Positions 22,074 to 33,250 of a stretch of 64,000 nt of DNA are shown one piece after another. A model generated the notes under the pieces. It saw nothing but the letters and a program-made list of their open reading frames with translations, had not been told where the DNA came from and did no database searches. The DNA lies in NCBI GenBank assembly GCA_944990035.1, contig CALYLX010000157.1:434001-498000 (forward strand), read 5' to 3'. The position numbers and the translations under genes are program-made. Within the stretch, counting starts at the first letter, position 1. The number at the start of each line of letters is the position of its first letter. Source of the DNA: Clitopilus passeckerianus (lineage: Eukaryota > Basidiomycota > Agaricomycetes > Agaricales > Entolomataceae).

Positions 22074-24239
22074 TTAGCAAACCTAAAGCAAAGACCAGGT
22101 CTACGGTCGCTCAGGAAACCGCCTTCAGCCTCGATGACTATGTTGCAGGCGAGCAACACCGGCATGAAGAGTTCATGTCGATGATTCGTGCTCGTCAGAG
22201 AGCCACTATTGAGCCCATCGTTCACCACAGTCGCCGCGAAGAGCTGTGATCCCAGACTTCCAAGAGTCTGTGGCTAAAGCCAACAAAGAACACGACGGCA
22301 ATGAAGCCAGGCGACGTGGATTGTTCGCAGAGGCCATGAAAAAGGAGGAGGCGATTGCCCAGAAGCATGAGAACCGAAGGGTGAAGGAGTTCACAGACGA
22401 CCTATTGATTTGGTCAAAGGGAATCGAAGAAGAGAAGCAGAGGATACGGGATGCCTTTCAGGAGCAACTTGTGCACCTGAACGCAATGTCTGCGACTGGA
22501 TATCAAGCAGCGGAACAACTCTGCTGCCAGACAGAAAACACTCTGGAAACCCGATTTGACGAAATCATTGCTACATATGAAGCATCTTTTCGACACAACG
22601 AACAGCAAAGGGATGATATACTCCAGGACTTGGTGGGATTGTATTCTTTTTGCTGTTCCTACTGGCTCATATTCTCTTGAAGTTAGCGGGCCGCCCTCTC
22701 AAAGCTATCGCTGAGATCCAACCAAACCTAATCTTCAATTCACCCTTATCTATTTCTGCCGAACATAGCACATACAATGGTGATTATTCAGCAGTGGAAT
22801 GCGAAGATGTTGGTGTTTCCCACAAAGAGGAGACAGATAGCGAGACCCCAAGCCACGAATCTAGTGGTGATGATACTGGCATCGAGAGGCAATCAAGATT
22901 CTATATTCCATTGTCCCTTCGCTCAATGGCTTCTATCTGAAGCCTGAACAACGTCGACACATCCCCTATGTCACCAAATGATGAAATGGATTTGGAGGTT
23001 GTCACTACTGGTCTCCCTCAGCCGTCTTCTGAACTTCCCCTCCCTATAAACTTAGAAGATATGCTGGTGAAGTCCCAAGGTGTGTTTAAAATATGATGCT
23101 CTCGTAACACGAAGGTGCTTAATTTATATCAGAGACTCCCGCAGGGTGTGCACAATCAGAGCGCTTCTCAGCTTTCCAAGAATGGCGCAGGGCCTCCATC
23201 GCGAAGCTCGAAGAGGACGAAGCGAGGATGTGGAAAGAGGTTGAGGCGAAGCACGAGACAGTAAAGCAATTGCGCCACGGAATTTGGACTCGCACTTTGA
23301 AGACCATGCGAGACCCCCTTGGGGTTCTTATCTTTGATTTCGACGACGAATACGAAAGTGTGGAGAACCTTCGAAACGAATATGAAAAACGTCGGAATGC
23401 TGCTTTCGAGCGAACTCAACGGACTGCTAGAGTTGCGTACTGGTCTTCCGACTGGCCTATCGCATCAGCAATCGACTCAAAAGAGGAGGTGCAACGAGAT
23501 CAGAGCAGAGTATTATGGGACCGGATTCTTGGATTGTGGAACTAACGTCTGCGGCGTCTTCACGGCTCCCTCGACGATAGTACTCGGCGATTCAACGAGC
23601 GTCAATCTAATAGACTAATTGTCTACAGACCCACATCAAGTGGGGGTGAATACCTTACAGTTGTCCAGAACGAAACAAGAGGTATGCCATGTTCGGGTTC
23701 CTTCTTCATTCCTCATTGATGAACTAGAGCGGGAGCTCCTGGCCTTTGAACCCCTTGCAGATTATGACCAATGGTTCAATCGAAACCAAAAATCGTTGCC
23801 AGGAGTTGACAAGCCAGCGTGGAGGAGCACACTGACTTGGGGATCTAACTTGTCCAAGGCCCGATGCTCGAGCTCCGGAAGAAAGAAACATAAGGAAGTG
23901 CCATTTGTAAGCCCGTTAATATGGTCTTTGGGGTCTCTATGCTAATCCGTACACACTCTCGTTGTAGGGTTTAGCGATGTTGTTTCAAGTAGGCAACATG
24001 TCATTGAGCCTCCCGCTCCCTAGACCTGGTCCCTCCTCCTTAAAGGAGCAGCTCCAAGAGGAATATACCAGGTTCATAGCAGACCAAAGAGCCAAGCATG
24101 CAGTTACAACGCAAGAAGGAACTATACGCCATCGCAGACAAGGTGGAGGAGATTTTCGCTGAGGAAGAGAGAAATCGATGGGAGGCGTTCTGGGCATTAG
24201 TCGACCTTGTTCAAGAACAAATTCATCCGGCGACTAATT
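22074..24239 (+). pseudogene. Coiled-coil protein gene, broken (CC5)
   Basis: The frame opening with MPTLFSKPKAKTRS shifts near 22245, inside or next to a TGA, into a charged helical stretch (KANKEHDGNEARRRGLFAEAMKKEEA). An in-frame TGA interrupts it at 22938-22940. A later exon (AFQEWRRASIAKLEEDEARMWKEVEAKHE) follows a normal intron (GTGTGT near 23080). The 3' end (KVEEIFAEEERNRWEAF...) lies in yet another frame. It resembles the CC1-CC3 family in composition and in its alternating charged helices, but homology is not certain. Several undetected introns or assembly errors could explain part of the damage, though not the mid-exon TGA. Confidence 0.5.
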
Positions 24240-24340
24240 AGATAAGATTGAATTCTGTAATACATCATTGGGTTTAATTTTGAATTCGGCAAGCTGGATG
24301 AATCGACATTTTATCTTTTATATTGGGATCAATGGAGGAT

Positions 24341-25090
24341 TTATATGAGCGAATTGAGGTATTCCGCCACAGCCGTATGTCCGTTCTCCTCCGCAATTTC
24401 CACAGGGGCCTTGCCCAGTGAATCCTTTGTATTCTTGTTTGCGCCCTTCTCCAAGAGCAATTTGGCCGCCTCTACCTGCCCATTCCTGGCAGCGTCATGC
24501 AATGCTGTTCCTAATCCCATCTCTCTCTCGCTCTCCAACATCTCCGGGTAATCAGGTATCTCGTTAACATCCGCTCCCGCATCTAACAACGTCTCAATCA
24601 TATCCAAACGACCGTAATACGATGCAGTCTTGAGAGCGTTCCGGTTCTTCACTTCTGCGCCCTTCTCGATCAACAGCTTGACACAATCTGAGGAAGACCG
24701 AAGCACGGCCGCATCCAGAGGTTTGGTCATCCCAACCTGACCGTAATTGGGGTCGGCTCCATGGGAAAGCAACCATCTGGTTGCATCCACATTATCAATG
24801 AGCACCATCAGCGGTGTTCCCATATGTCCCAGATATGTGTCCGGATGCCAACCAGACTTGGTGAAAGTTTCGAAGATTGCGTCTCGCTGCGTTGAAGTAG
24901 CGGTTGCTTGGATGACATCGGCATCAATCGTAGCACCTTCGGTTTTCAGTAGAGATTCGACTTTGGGGGTATCTCCCGATGAGACAGCGGCGAGGAGGTC
25001 GGCCTGAGTAGTTTCGCCTGCCAATGTAGTATGGTAAGTGACCAGTCCCAGTACAAAGAGAATGCGTGGCCACGAACATGTTCTGGACAT
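24341..25090 (-). CDS. Secreted ankyrin-repeat protein (249 aa)
   Basis: A single exon encodes 249 residues. The N-terminus is a typical secretion signal (basic MSRTCSWPR, hydrophobic ILFVLGLVTYHTTLAG), followed by at least four ankyrin repeats. Clear repeat cores are DATRWLLSHGADPN, DCVKLLIEKGAEVKNRN, DMIETLLDAGADVNE and VEAAKLLLEKGANKNTKDSLGK. Ankyrin repeats mediate protein binding; secreted ankyrin proteins are uncommon in fungi, so a role in the secretory pathway or outside the cell is plausible. It is intronless, unlike nearly all its neighbours. Confidence 0.82.
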   Translation of the reverse strand: MSRTCSWPRILFVLGLVTYHTTLAGETTQADLLAAVSSGDTPKVESLLKTEGATIDADVIQATATSTQRDAIFETFTKSGWHPDTYLGHMGTPLMVLIDNVDATRWLLSHGADPNYGQVGMTKPLDAAVLRSSSDCVKLLIEKGAEVKNRNALKTASYYGRLDMIETLLDAGADVNEIPDYPEMLESEREMGLGTALHDAARNGQVEAAKLLLEKGANKNTKDSLGKAPVEIAEENGHTAVAEYLNSLI

Positions 25091-25875
25091 TTTTAGACAG
25101 CGGGTGAAGGACGGTAGTTAAATTTTGGAGGTAGATTCTAGTATGCATGACATTGCCGATGCTTCGTATTTAAGAGTTCATGCTGAAGGCTGTGTACTGT
25201 CGAGATCATCGCCTATTTCTGCAACAAGAGATGATAGTTCCGAGCTGATTTTCCAAAAAATCGATCAGCTACCTAGGCATCCTGGTGCTCGGATATCACT
25301 GATTCAGGAGGTGGGTTTGTTGCGGAGAACGGAGAGGTGACCATCTGCTCAAGTCGACAACGATCATGATAACGGATGTTGGACCAGGAGTGCAACAGCC
25401 TATTTTGCCGGCTTACCTAAGGAACGCGACGCTTGCGCCACAACGTGTTGTCTATATATTTCTGGCATTGGTCGTCGAAGTCGATCGTTCGTGACCCGTC
25501 CGCTGAGTGCCGGATTATGTTCGACTCACAACATTCTCAGGATATCACTAGAAAAGATTGTAGGATACCATAACGTTAACAAAAAATACCAAAGCTGAGA
25601 TACACAAGATGTCATAAAACAGCGACGTCGACTAATCATACAACCCTCGGAAATCATAAGAGGGTAGAGAACCAACAGAATGCAGGGCGGATAAGTGTCA
25701 GTTCACGACGAGGTATATGAGACAGATAATGATGCTGGTGATAGCGGTGAGATGTAGGATATTATATGATCTAGCTGGGAGCAAGGATAGATAGATAGGT
25801 ATGGATGTAGGTAAGGTCATGCAATCAAGAAAGCAAGGATATCAGAACGTGTAGATTGATTCCTTTATGCAATGC
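25091..25875. other. Intergenic region
   Basis: These 785 bp separate the ankyrin gene start from the fungalysin 3' end. Nothing coding is recognised; a stretch near 25690-25810 is rich in GATAG/GTAGG motifs. Confidence 0.4.
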
Positions 25876-28652
25876 TTAAGCGCAGACGGCGGGAACCTTG
25901 AAGCCCTGTGAATCGAAAAATGCGTCAGTGCCTGTTCCAATCTATACAGAAACGATGGAAACTTACATTGAACCTGATTCCTCCACCCCAGGGTGTCCTG
26001 CCCTCAACCTTGGCATCCTGACCAAGACCACGCTTGGAGAAGCCGTTCCAGAGCTCGCAGTAGTTCTCACCACCGGTGAGGATATTATCCGCCTGGATGA
26101 TGGCATCACGAGCGTCGAAGAACGAAGGCCTGCAGGGTTGGAGCTTCATGCCGTTGAGGACGAGCTGAACGATGAGGGTGTTTCCGTTGACGGGGACCTT
26201 GGTGCCGCTGGGGCCAGACTTGTAGAACAACGACTGGCTCTCGCCTTCCTTGGGAGGGAAGAGGTCATCGGCAGCACCATGCTTCTTGACGAGCTCGTTG
26301 GCGACAACCCAGAGGATCTCGGCCCAGACTTCACCGATGGCGTGGACACCCCAGTAACCTGGCTTATCGAGAGTCTTGTAGGTCGAGGGGTTGGTGGTCT
26401 CGTTCTGTTATATGCGATCAGTATACAGAAATCATAAAACTGCAGATGATGATACTTACCAAGGAGTAGACGAAGTTCCTGATACCGGTGTCCCGGTTAG
26501 CAGCCCAGGCACCCATAGGGTAATCGGGCTCATCAGCGATGTTCTTTCCGCTCCTGATGACGGTAGCAAGGAAATCACCCCATCCTTCACCCATACCGCC
26601 GGACTCGCCCCATCCGAGGCATCCCGAGTTAGCAGGGCCACCAGTAAGACGGGTGGACAAGCCATGCGAGAGCTCGTGGATGACGATGCCAGCCTCGAGA
26701 TCACCATCCCTGTAAGGAGTGGCGGTGTTCCAGAGGTACATGCGCATGCGACCATTCTGACCGTCAGGTGGGGTCATGAAGTTGGCGTTGTTGTATCCGG
26801 AACCGTCCTGAGCGTTAGCAATGACGGCATCATTCTCCTGACCACCACGGCCGAAGTTGTGCTGCTGGAAGTTACCAGAGACTTCATCGAAGCCGTATCT
26901 GCATGCATATGAGTAATCATGCCGTTATAGAGGGTCAATCAAACTTACCGGTAGTAAAGGTCGTGAACCAAGTTGGTGGTGTAGAAGAGCTGAGCAACGG
27001 TAGTGTTGATGTACTTCTTAGCCTCGTTGAGGTTGTCGGTGTCTTCGCCCTTCTTGGGAGCGTACGCATAGTCAAAGGCCAACGACGGTCCAGCATTGGG
27101 TCGGTAGTTGTCAATGAAGGCGTTCTGTCCTTCCCAGTTCTCTTGGGCGAAGACCTGTGCAATCCATATGTCAGCATGTTTCCATGAAACAAGTAGCATA
27201 TACCTACGTTATTACCCCAGGTAGTAGTGGTGTTTCTCCATACCTCGACCTTGTCCCTTCCTTTGTGGTCCTTGCCCTCCTTCAGCCACTTCTTGCCGAA
27301 CTCAATGCCCCTCTCAATCCAGCCCTCAGTGCTGAACTTGTTGCCCCTGTGAGCCTTGGTGTAGGGGTCATTGGCGACGGGAAGAGCGTGCCATCCAACG
27401 GGGCTGGCGGCAGGGTCGTAGTTCTCCTTCTCGATAGACCTGTTGCCCTCGCTCGGGTCGTTGATGCCCCACTTAAAGACGTTGTAGGTGGCCGACTCGG
27501 CAGTGGGTGGGATGGGTGCGAAATGAGGAACAGAAGCATCAGATGCCCAGTCGACAACGGAGATGATGTTGTGAGGGGCAGCGGTTGAGACGGCAGCCTC
27601 GTACCAGTTGTCTTGCATCTCAACTTCGAACTAAAGGAAATAAGTCAGATAGGCAGATCTGAATGCAGATAGTGGAGAATCACTAACCTTCCAGACAAGC
27701 TCAAGGACAGTACCCTTGCCATCCTTAGATGGGACTTGGATATATGCCATCCTGGCCTTGACAGGGTTCACAGTGTCGGGGACATTATCAACCAAGAAGT
27801 GCGGCCCAGCCTCACCATCAGCAAAGTGATGAGTGGGGGTAACCTCCAGCTTGTCCAGAAGAGAGGGGTAGTCGTTCTGGATGGCATCAGCCACGGACGC
27901 ATCGGGAGTGGCCGCCAACATGAACTTCATGAGAGCATGTCGGAAATCGTCTGGCTCCTGTGTGTTCTCCTGAGGGACAGAGGTAGGGTGTTCACAGTGG
28001 GAGTTGATGAGGTGCTCGAGATCAGCGTGCTTGTGTTCTCCGAGAACGACTTGACCACCCTGAGACGAGAAGTACTCAGAGGCGGCCTGGCGCTGCTTGT
28101 GCAAATCCTGGCAGTAAGCAGGGTGAGGGAGCTCAACCTCGTTCAAGTCCGAAGACGTGAATGGTCGAGGAGCAGATCCTTGGAAGAACTACAGAGGAGG
28201 TTAGTTACTAGGAGACGACAAGAATGATAAGCATCACTAACAGAGTTGCCGTACGAGATGACCTTGCCATCCTTGACATTGACGTTCATATCACCATCAG
28301 CGACCTCTAGTCCGTTGACTAGTTGCTTGACGTAGACATGGGTGACCCCAGTGTTGACGTCGGTGTAGGAGTCCTTCCTAAGCTTCCACGACACTGCGCT
28401 GTCAAGCTGCTGATTGTTGCTATTGAGCATAAGGGTGGAGACAAAGTCTTGAGCGACCTCCAAGTCGGACTTGGGAGCAAAGGACGCCGGCTGGAAGGCG
28501 ACACCAGTGTCGTACGAGGCATGCGGGTGTTGTGGTCCGAATCCTAACGACTTGCGTAGCTTAATACTCGGTGGCGCAGTATTAGAGACATGGTGCGAGT
28601 ACGCATTGCCAGCCAAGCCAGCAAGTAATGAAGCAACGAGTAAGCAGCGCAT
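25876..28652 (-). CDS. Fungalysin, M36 zinc metalloprotease (extracellular)
   Basis: Seven exons (28652-28242, 28188-27688, 27630-27208, 27154-26949, 26898-26460, 26404-25967, 25905-25876) give 815 residues. The start [19 protein letters not shown] is a signal peptide. The propeptide (FTP-like, with [20 protein letters not shown]) follows. The catalytic domain has [13 protein letters not shown] (HEXXH zinc ligands and catalytic Glu), [12 protein letters not shown] (third ligand region) and a C-terminal helical part. At 815 residues it is longer than the ~630 typical of ascomycete fungalysins; the extra length lies before the catalytic site. Fungalysins degrade extracellular protein such as collagen or elastin. 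All seven exons join in frame. Confidence 0.93.
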
Positions 28653-30080
28653 AGTGGTTTGAATGAAAGGGAAACTGGCAACAATGAAGGTCAGTCCCTG
28701 TGAGGATAAGGAGGGAGAGCGCTGGTTACGCAGTACTGTGCTTTAAGTAGTCAGTGTTTGTATATGTTTGGCTTATACCCCGTCACCCTCTTTCAGCCTG
28801 ACTCGACCCCTTTTAGGCTCGTTTTGGGGTTCCTCTGCGCTGTGATTTGCTGTGTTTAAGCGGCCTGATGAATTTATCCGCACACGATTCCCTTCGACGC
28901 CTTGGCTGACTAGCCTCGGCTCCTCAACACGCTGTAGCCTCACTGCCCGCCCCGAACTCAATACTTTGCATTCGGCACCAATGTTTCCAAGAATAGCAAA
29001 CTGCTCCGGGGTCCTTCCCCACACTTCGCCTATCCTCCAATAGGAGCGTGTCATCAGCACAGCCGTCCGGAACGGAACCTAATAATGGGGCGATCGTCAC
29101 CGACGCCGCCCAACGGAATGCGTACACGCCTTTTGGCGTAATCCCAACGTCAGAACGGGGTGCATATTACTCGGCTCACCATACCCTTCTCTTTCTGAGC
29201 AGAACGAGAGTAGAACGAGAAGTTCTCTGTTAGCACCAGACCCTTTCATTGGGGAATAAGGATTGCTGATACTTCGATTCATGGCCCCAGTATACGTAAC
29301 TCAGCGCCCTTGCCGCAAGGCATAATAACTACTCTATGTTCATGGTGTTTCTTCGATCCTCTGGTTCGAAATTCCCTACGGCAGGAACGCCGTTTATTTG
29401 TAAAGGGTGTGAATTGTACTCCTATAGACCTCTGTTACTCCTCCTGATCTAAGAGACTATGCATTTGCGCAGGTGACAAAGGCTGATGTCGATAGTTACT
29501 CATCTGCTCGTGTGATAGAACCTTGAGCTTATCCTGGGCTGCATCCTCATTCCAACCATTCCCGGATGCCGGAGGATGCCAAACCAGAGTATATTATTAC
29601 CTCTGAACCAAGAAACACCGGACCGGAAGAACCTTTCTCAGGAGCAGTTTGATGCACGCGACACTTTCATGGATGCAAAGAATTTACCCAATACGACGAG
29701 GATGGGAGGAGTGCCCGATGGCAGAACCGGAAGAACGGAAGGAGGATCATTGACGGAGCATGGCATGGTTAATTCCCGACCCTAGCCTCCTAACCAGATG
29801 AGGGAAATGTCAACATCGAGGTCAAACGTTAATCATTAACAGGGTCTTCGACAGGATACATGTTTCATTTGAATAACTAGTTGAAGGGTGAACTACAGCC
29901 CCAAAACGTTCGTTGTTCCCCTTACAGGTTTGGCCAGTACCCAAGCCTCAATAGCTCAGCGTTCAGCCCTAATCCAGTTCGATAGACTCGTAAGTACGGT
30001 AAGTGGTATTATCGTAGAGCATATATAATTGTCTATCTAGTTCGTATCTTGATCGAAGAGCTGTTGCCAGTTCAACTCCC
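28653..30080. other. Intergenic region, fungalysin promoter to oxidase 3' end
   Basis: About 1.4 kb without a recognisable gene. It should contain the fungalysin promoter near 28650-29000. Short frames (for example 29576-29785) show no family features or splice partners. Confidence 0.4.
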
Positions 30081-32037
30081 CTAGGGTTTGTCAAGAGAAT
30101 CCGGGATGATAGAGCTCGTAGACTCCGGGCTAGGCAATTCGATCCCCAGAGGGAAACTGAATCTTCCCTCGGGATCATACTTTGCTTTCAGACGTTGGAG
30201 ACGAGAATAAGATGTTCCGTAGTAGTGACCTTGCCCTGCGAGTGAAGGACAGAATCCAGTAAGTATGAGCGAAACGAATGGTAGATGTCAGGCTCACAAT
30301 CTGAGAGGCGGTCATCTGGGTCATTCGGGTACGAGCCATAAGTCCAGTCCTCCGGCATATTCTGCAGGATTTGATCCTTCATCCCTACCGACATCGTATG
30401 GTCAGGCTACAGCTTTACTGCCGCGAATGGATCCATCTTACCTTTCAATAATTCGTACCCAGCGTTGTCGCCTTCACCCGCCTTACCACCCTCCGATTCA
30501 TCCCTAACGTTAAGATTGATGTTCAGAGTTCTACCTCGATTCACATAGGCTGTTGCATCCCAGGGTACGTGATTGACGGCAGATGATGGGCCACCAAAAA
30601 GCTGCAACCAGAAGGTTGGTGTCTATTTAAAATCTCGGTAATGAGCTTTCAATCGCTAGGCTCGAATACGCACTACTCACAAGAGTCGTTCGTTCACCCT
30701 CTTTGGCCATCCACCGAATCACGCTCTCCACAGCAGCTCGGCTCAGCTCCCCTCCGTTGACGTCCCGAGGAGTCATCAGACTAGTAGACCAGAACTTTGA
30801 AGCGTAGACAGTGGTATCGTTCAACCAGGAACTGCCAGCGTCTATTGCCATCTCCTCCACAGTACGAATCCACGGGCCTCGGATAACCTTCGCGTTCGTC
30901 GGACTTTCCACATGATGCAGTAAAGGCGCAAGAGCCTCAGAAAAGCCTGGCGGCGGTGCGAACCATCCACCTAAGACGTGGACCTCCAGGTTGCCGGCAT
31001 TCGTGGTAACGATGGCGTCTGTGCCAAGGTGAGAGGGTATGGGGCGCTGAGAGTCGGAGTCGGTGAAGTGGGATTGCCATCGGTCGACAATAGATGTTGC
31101 GACTTCAGAATCGACCCTTTCCCAGGAATACTTGAAGTACGTGACGTCCGGGGGTGCAGGGTATGTTTTGAAAGTGATAGAAGTTGTGATGCCGAAGGAA
31201 GGAGCAGTGCCCCTCAGTGCCTACAAAGGAGTTGAGTAACGTTGGCAGAGCCGCTGGAAAGAGAGACAAATACCCAGAATAGGTTGGGATTTTCTTCTGA
31301 AGAAGCCGTTGTAACCGATCCATCTGCCAGGACAGAAGTGATGGACTGTATCGCATCTAGAGTGAGACCCCACATCCTACTGGTGAATCCATATCCACCA
31401 AAAGCTGTACAAGCAAATCCATGAGTTCAATATGTCGAACCTGATTTTGAGGATTGGGTACTCGCCCGAATGGCCACCTATGCCTACCGACGGGCAAGTA
31501 CCGTGTGGCATTGCCCTGCCATGTTGATCTAATTCCTGAGCGATCCTCCCAAGTCGATTTCCAGTTCCAATAGTAGCGAGGGGGGTAGAAGAGTCAACGG
31601 TGATTTCTGTAAGATTTCTGAGATCGACCACCACAGAATTGTTCCGACCTCCCAGAGAGTTGGCTATACCACTGTGCTATCGACTCTTTGAGCTTGCTGG
31701 AAAGTGTATACAATAAGGAAATACGTACGCCTCCACTTCTGGCAACGACATTCAGGTCTTCTTGAGTAGCTATGCGCACAACAATGGATACCTCATCGGT
31801 GTTTTTTGGGAATGTCACCACTGCAGGTCGGAAGTCATACCGTAAATTGGCTATAGACGTTCGTTAGGATTGTCAAAGGACAAACGGATACTGGAAATGC
31901 GCACAGGATTCGGTGAAGCTGTCGTATTCCGTATCTTCCGGAAACGCCGAGGGTATATGGGCCGATATTAGAGCCTCCTTCAACCTCTGAGATATGGCCT
32001 CCGAAATGGGTACACATAAGGTCATCGAGGCGGCCAT
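30081..32037 (-). CDS. BBE-like FAD-linked oxidase with bicovalent flavin motifs
   Basis: The multi-exon gene starts at ATG 32037 (MAASMTLCVPISEAISQRLKE) and ends at 30081 (...IIPDSLDKP). The FAD_binding_4 fold shows NLRYDFRPAVVTFPKNTDEVSIVV, then RSGGHS across a splice junction, whose His is the expected 8-alpha-histidyl attachment site. GTCPSVGIGGH supplies the Cys for the second flavin link. A BBE C-terminal domain ends in HYYGTSYSRLQRLKAKYDPEG. Such enzymes oxidise sugars or alcohols. Unlike many secreted relatives it has no obvious signal peptide. One intron (about 31393-31455) seems to use a GC donor. Substrate unknown. Confidence 0.83.
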
Positions 32038-32285
32038 GATGGCTCAGCATACTAGCAAAACCATACTGGTAAGTGCTGGTCATGTGTTGTCGTCAAACAC
32101 GTTACAGGAGGAAGTTGAGCCAAGCCAAAAGCCCTCGTGACACTACCAAAACAGTCTCAGCTGTTTGGTCTGCTGCTAATGGAATGGTTAGGGTGTCAAG
32201 GCGGTTTCCCAGCAGCACGTATGCATTGCGCACTTGAGTGTTCGAGTTGCATGAGAAAAACAGTGATGTTTTCAGCAATTTGTGC

Positions 32286-32385
32286 GACAACAGCGGGATT
32301 TGAACTCGCGCCCTCTTATACAGAGGACCTTATACAGAGGACCAGATTGGCTATCTGGCGCCTTGGTCCGCTCGGCCATGTTGTC
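32286..32385 (-). tRNA. tRNA-Leu-like gene, probable pseudogene
   Basis: The minus strand has class II (Leu-like) features: GACAACATGGCCGAGCGG at the 5' end, D arm, anticodon stem CCAGA/TCTGG, long variable arm, and T arm GCGAGTTCAAATCCCGC closing with GTTGTC. The anticodon loop reads TAGCCAA, which lacks U33 and does not give a Leu anticodon. The variable arm contains a perfect 14-bp tandem duplication (32315-32328 and 32329-32342 on the plus strand); without it the length would be the usual ~86 nt. It is probably nonfunctional. Confidence 0.75.
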
Positions 32386-32704
32386 AAACGTTTCGAATAC
32401 ACTGACTACCATGTCCACGTTGTATGTGCACAGAGCAATGGATGAGCTCCGGCTGCCGGAAGGAAAACTGCCGCTACACATGTACTTACCATCAGTGGCG
32501 ATGCGCCAATGCCCATGACATCATCCACTGAATGACGAAGGCTCTACGCTCAAAGTTCCACTTTGGCGTTTGTGGAGGTGTTTCCAGTGAATTCGTCACT
32601 GAAAGAACCGCTGCGTCATAGGATCTAAGAAAGGTATAAAGCCAGGAACCTGTTCGGTTTGGTATCTTCACTAAACTTTAACACAACTCAAATCACAAAC
32701 ATCA

Positions 32705-33049
32705 ATGGTTAGTTCGATCCTCACCACTCCGCATAATTTGCCTCAACTAACTCACCTTTTTCCAGGGTTCAATATTCTCTGCAATTGGTCGTGGCATTAA
32801 CGCCATTATCTCTGCTATCGCCAATGTCATCATGACTATTGTTGGCGCAATCACCACTGTACGTTACCTCGCGATTTTTACACACGCAGTGTAAGCTAAT
32901 ACCCCTCTTTACAGGTCATTGTAACAATCTTTGATGTTATCGCCGACATCCTATGCTGCAGATGCTTCGGCTCGCGTAGAACTGGTCGAAGGACCGGAAG
33001 GAGGAGGACTCGTGGAATGGGTCGTGGAACGGGTCGCGGGACCTATTAA
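32705..33049 (+). CDS. Small microexon-started basic protein (76 aa)
   Basis: The first coding exon is only the ATG (32705-32707), followed by exons 32766-32858 and 32915-33049 with introns of 58 and 56 nt. The product starts MGSIFSAIGRGINAIISAI, continues with a hydrophobic amphipathic helix (NVIMTIVGAITTVIVTIFDVIADIL), a CCRCFG cysteine cluster and an Arg/Gly-rich tail (RRTGRRTGRRRTRG...). Similar short proteins are widespread but uncharacterised in Agaricomycetes. MG plus the Cys cluster suggests lipid anchoring at a membrane; this is inference. No single exon exceeds 45 codons, so simple ORF finding would miss it. Confidence 0.8.
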
Positions 33050-33250
33050 ATCAGTGCCACAGGCTCTGGGGTCAGGACTTTGCGAGGATACATGAACGAG
33101 AAGCTTTCTGCAGAGACATGAAATATTTACCATATCATACCCTTTCTAATAGATCTAAATCTGATTGAAAAACTACGATTCGTCTGCTTATTAAATACGC
33201 CAAATAACTGATATTGTACAAAGTGTGCTAGGAGGACTTGGCAGGCCGTC

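Noticed and set aside
26391..28227. Plus-strand frames of 140-180 codons opposite fungalysin (for example 25898-26437, 27736-28227)
   Set aside because: They are antisense shadows of the fungalysin exons produced by GC-rich codon use; no independent motif.
31377..32083. Several short genes instead of one FAD oxidase
   Set aside because: The frames join by short introns into one continuous FAD_binding_4/BBE protein with motifs in the correct order.
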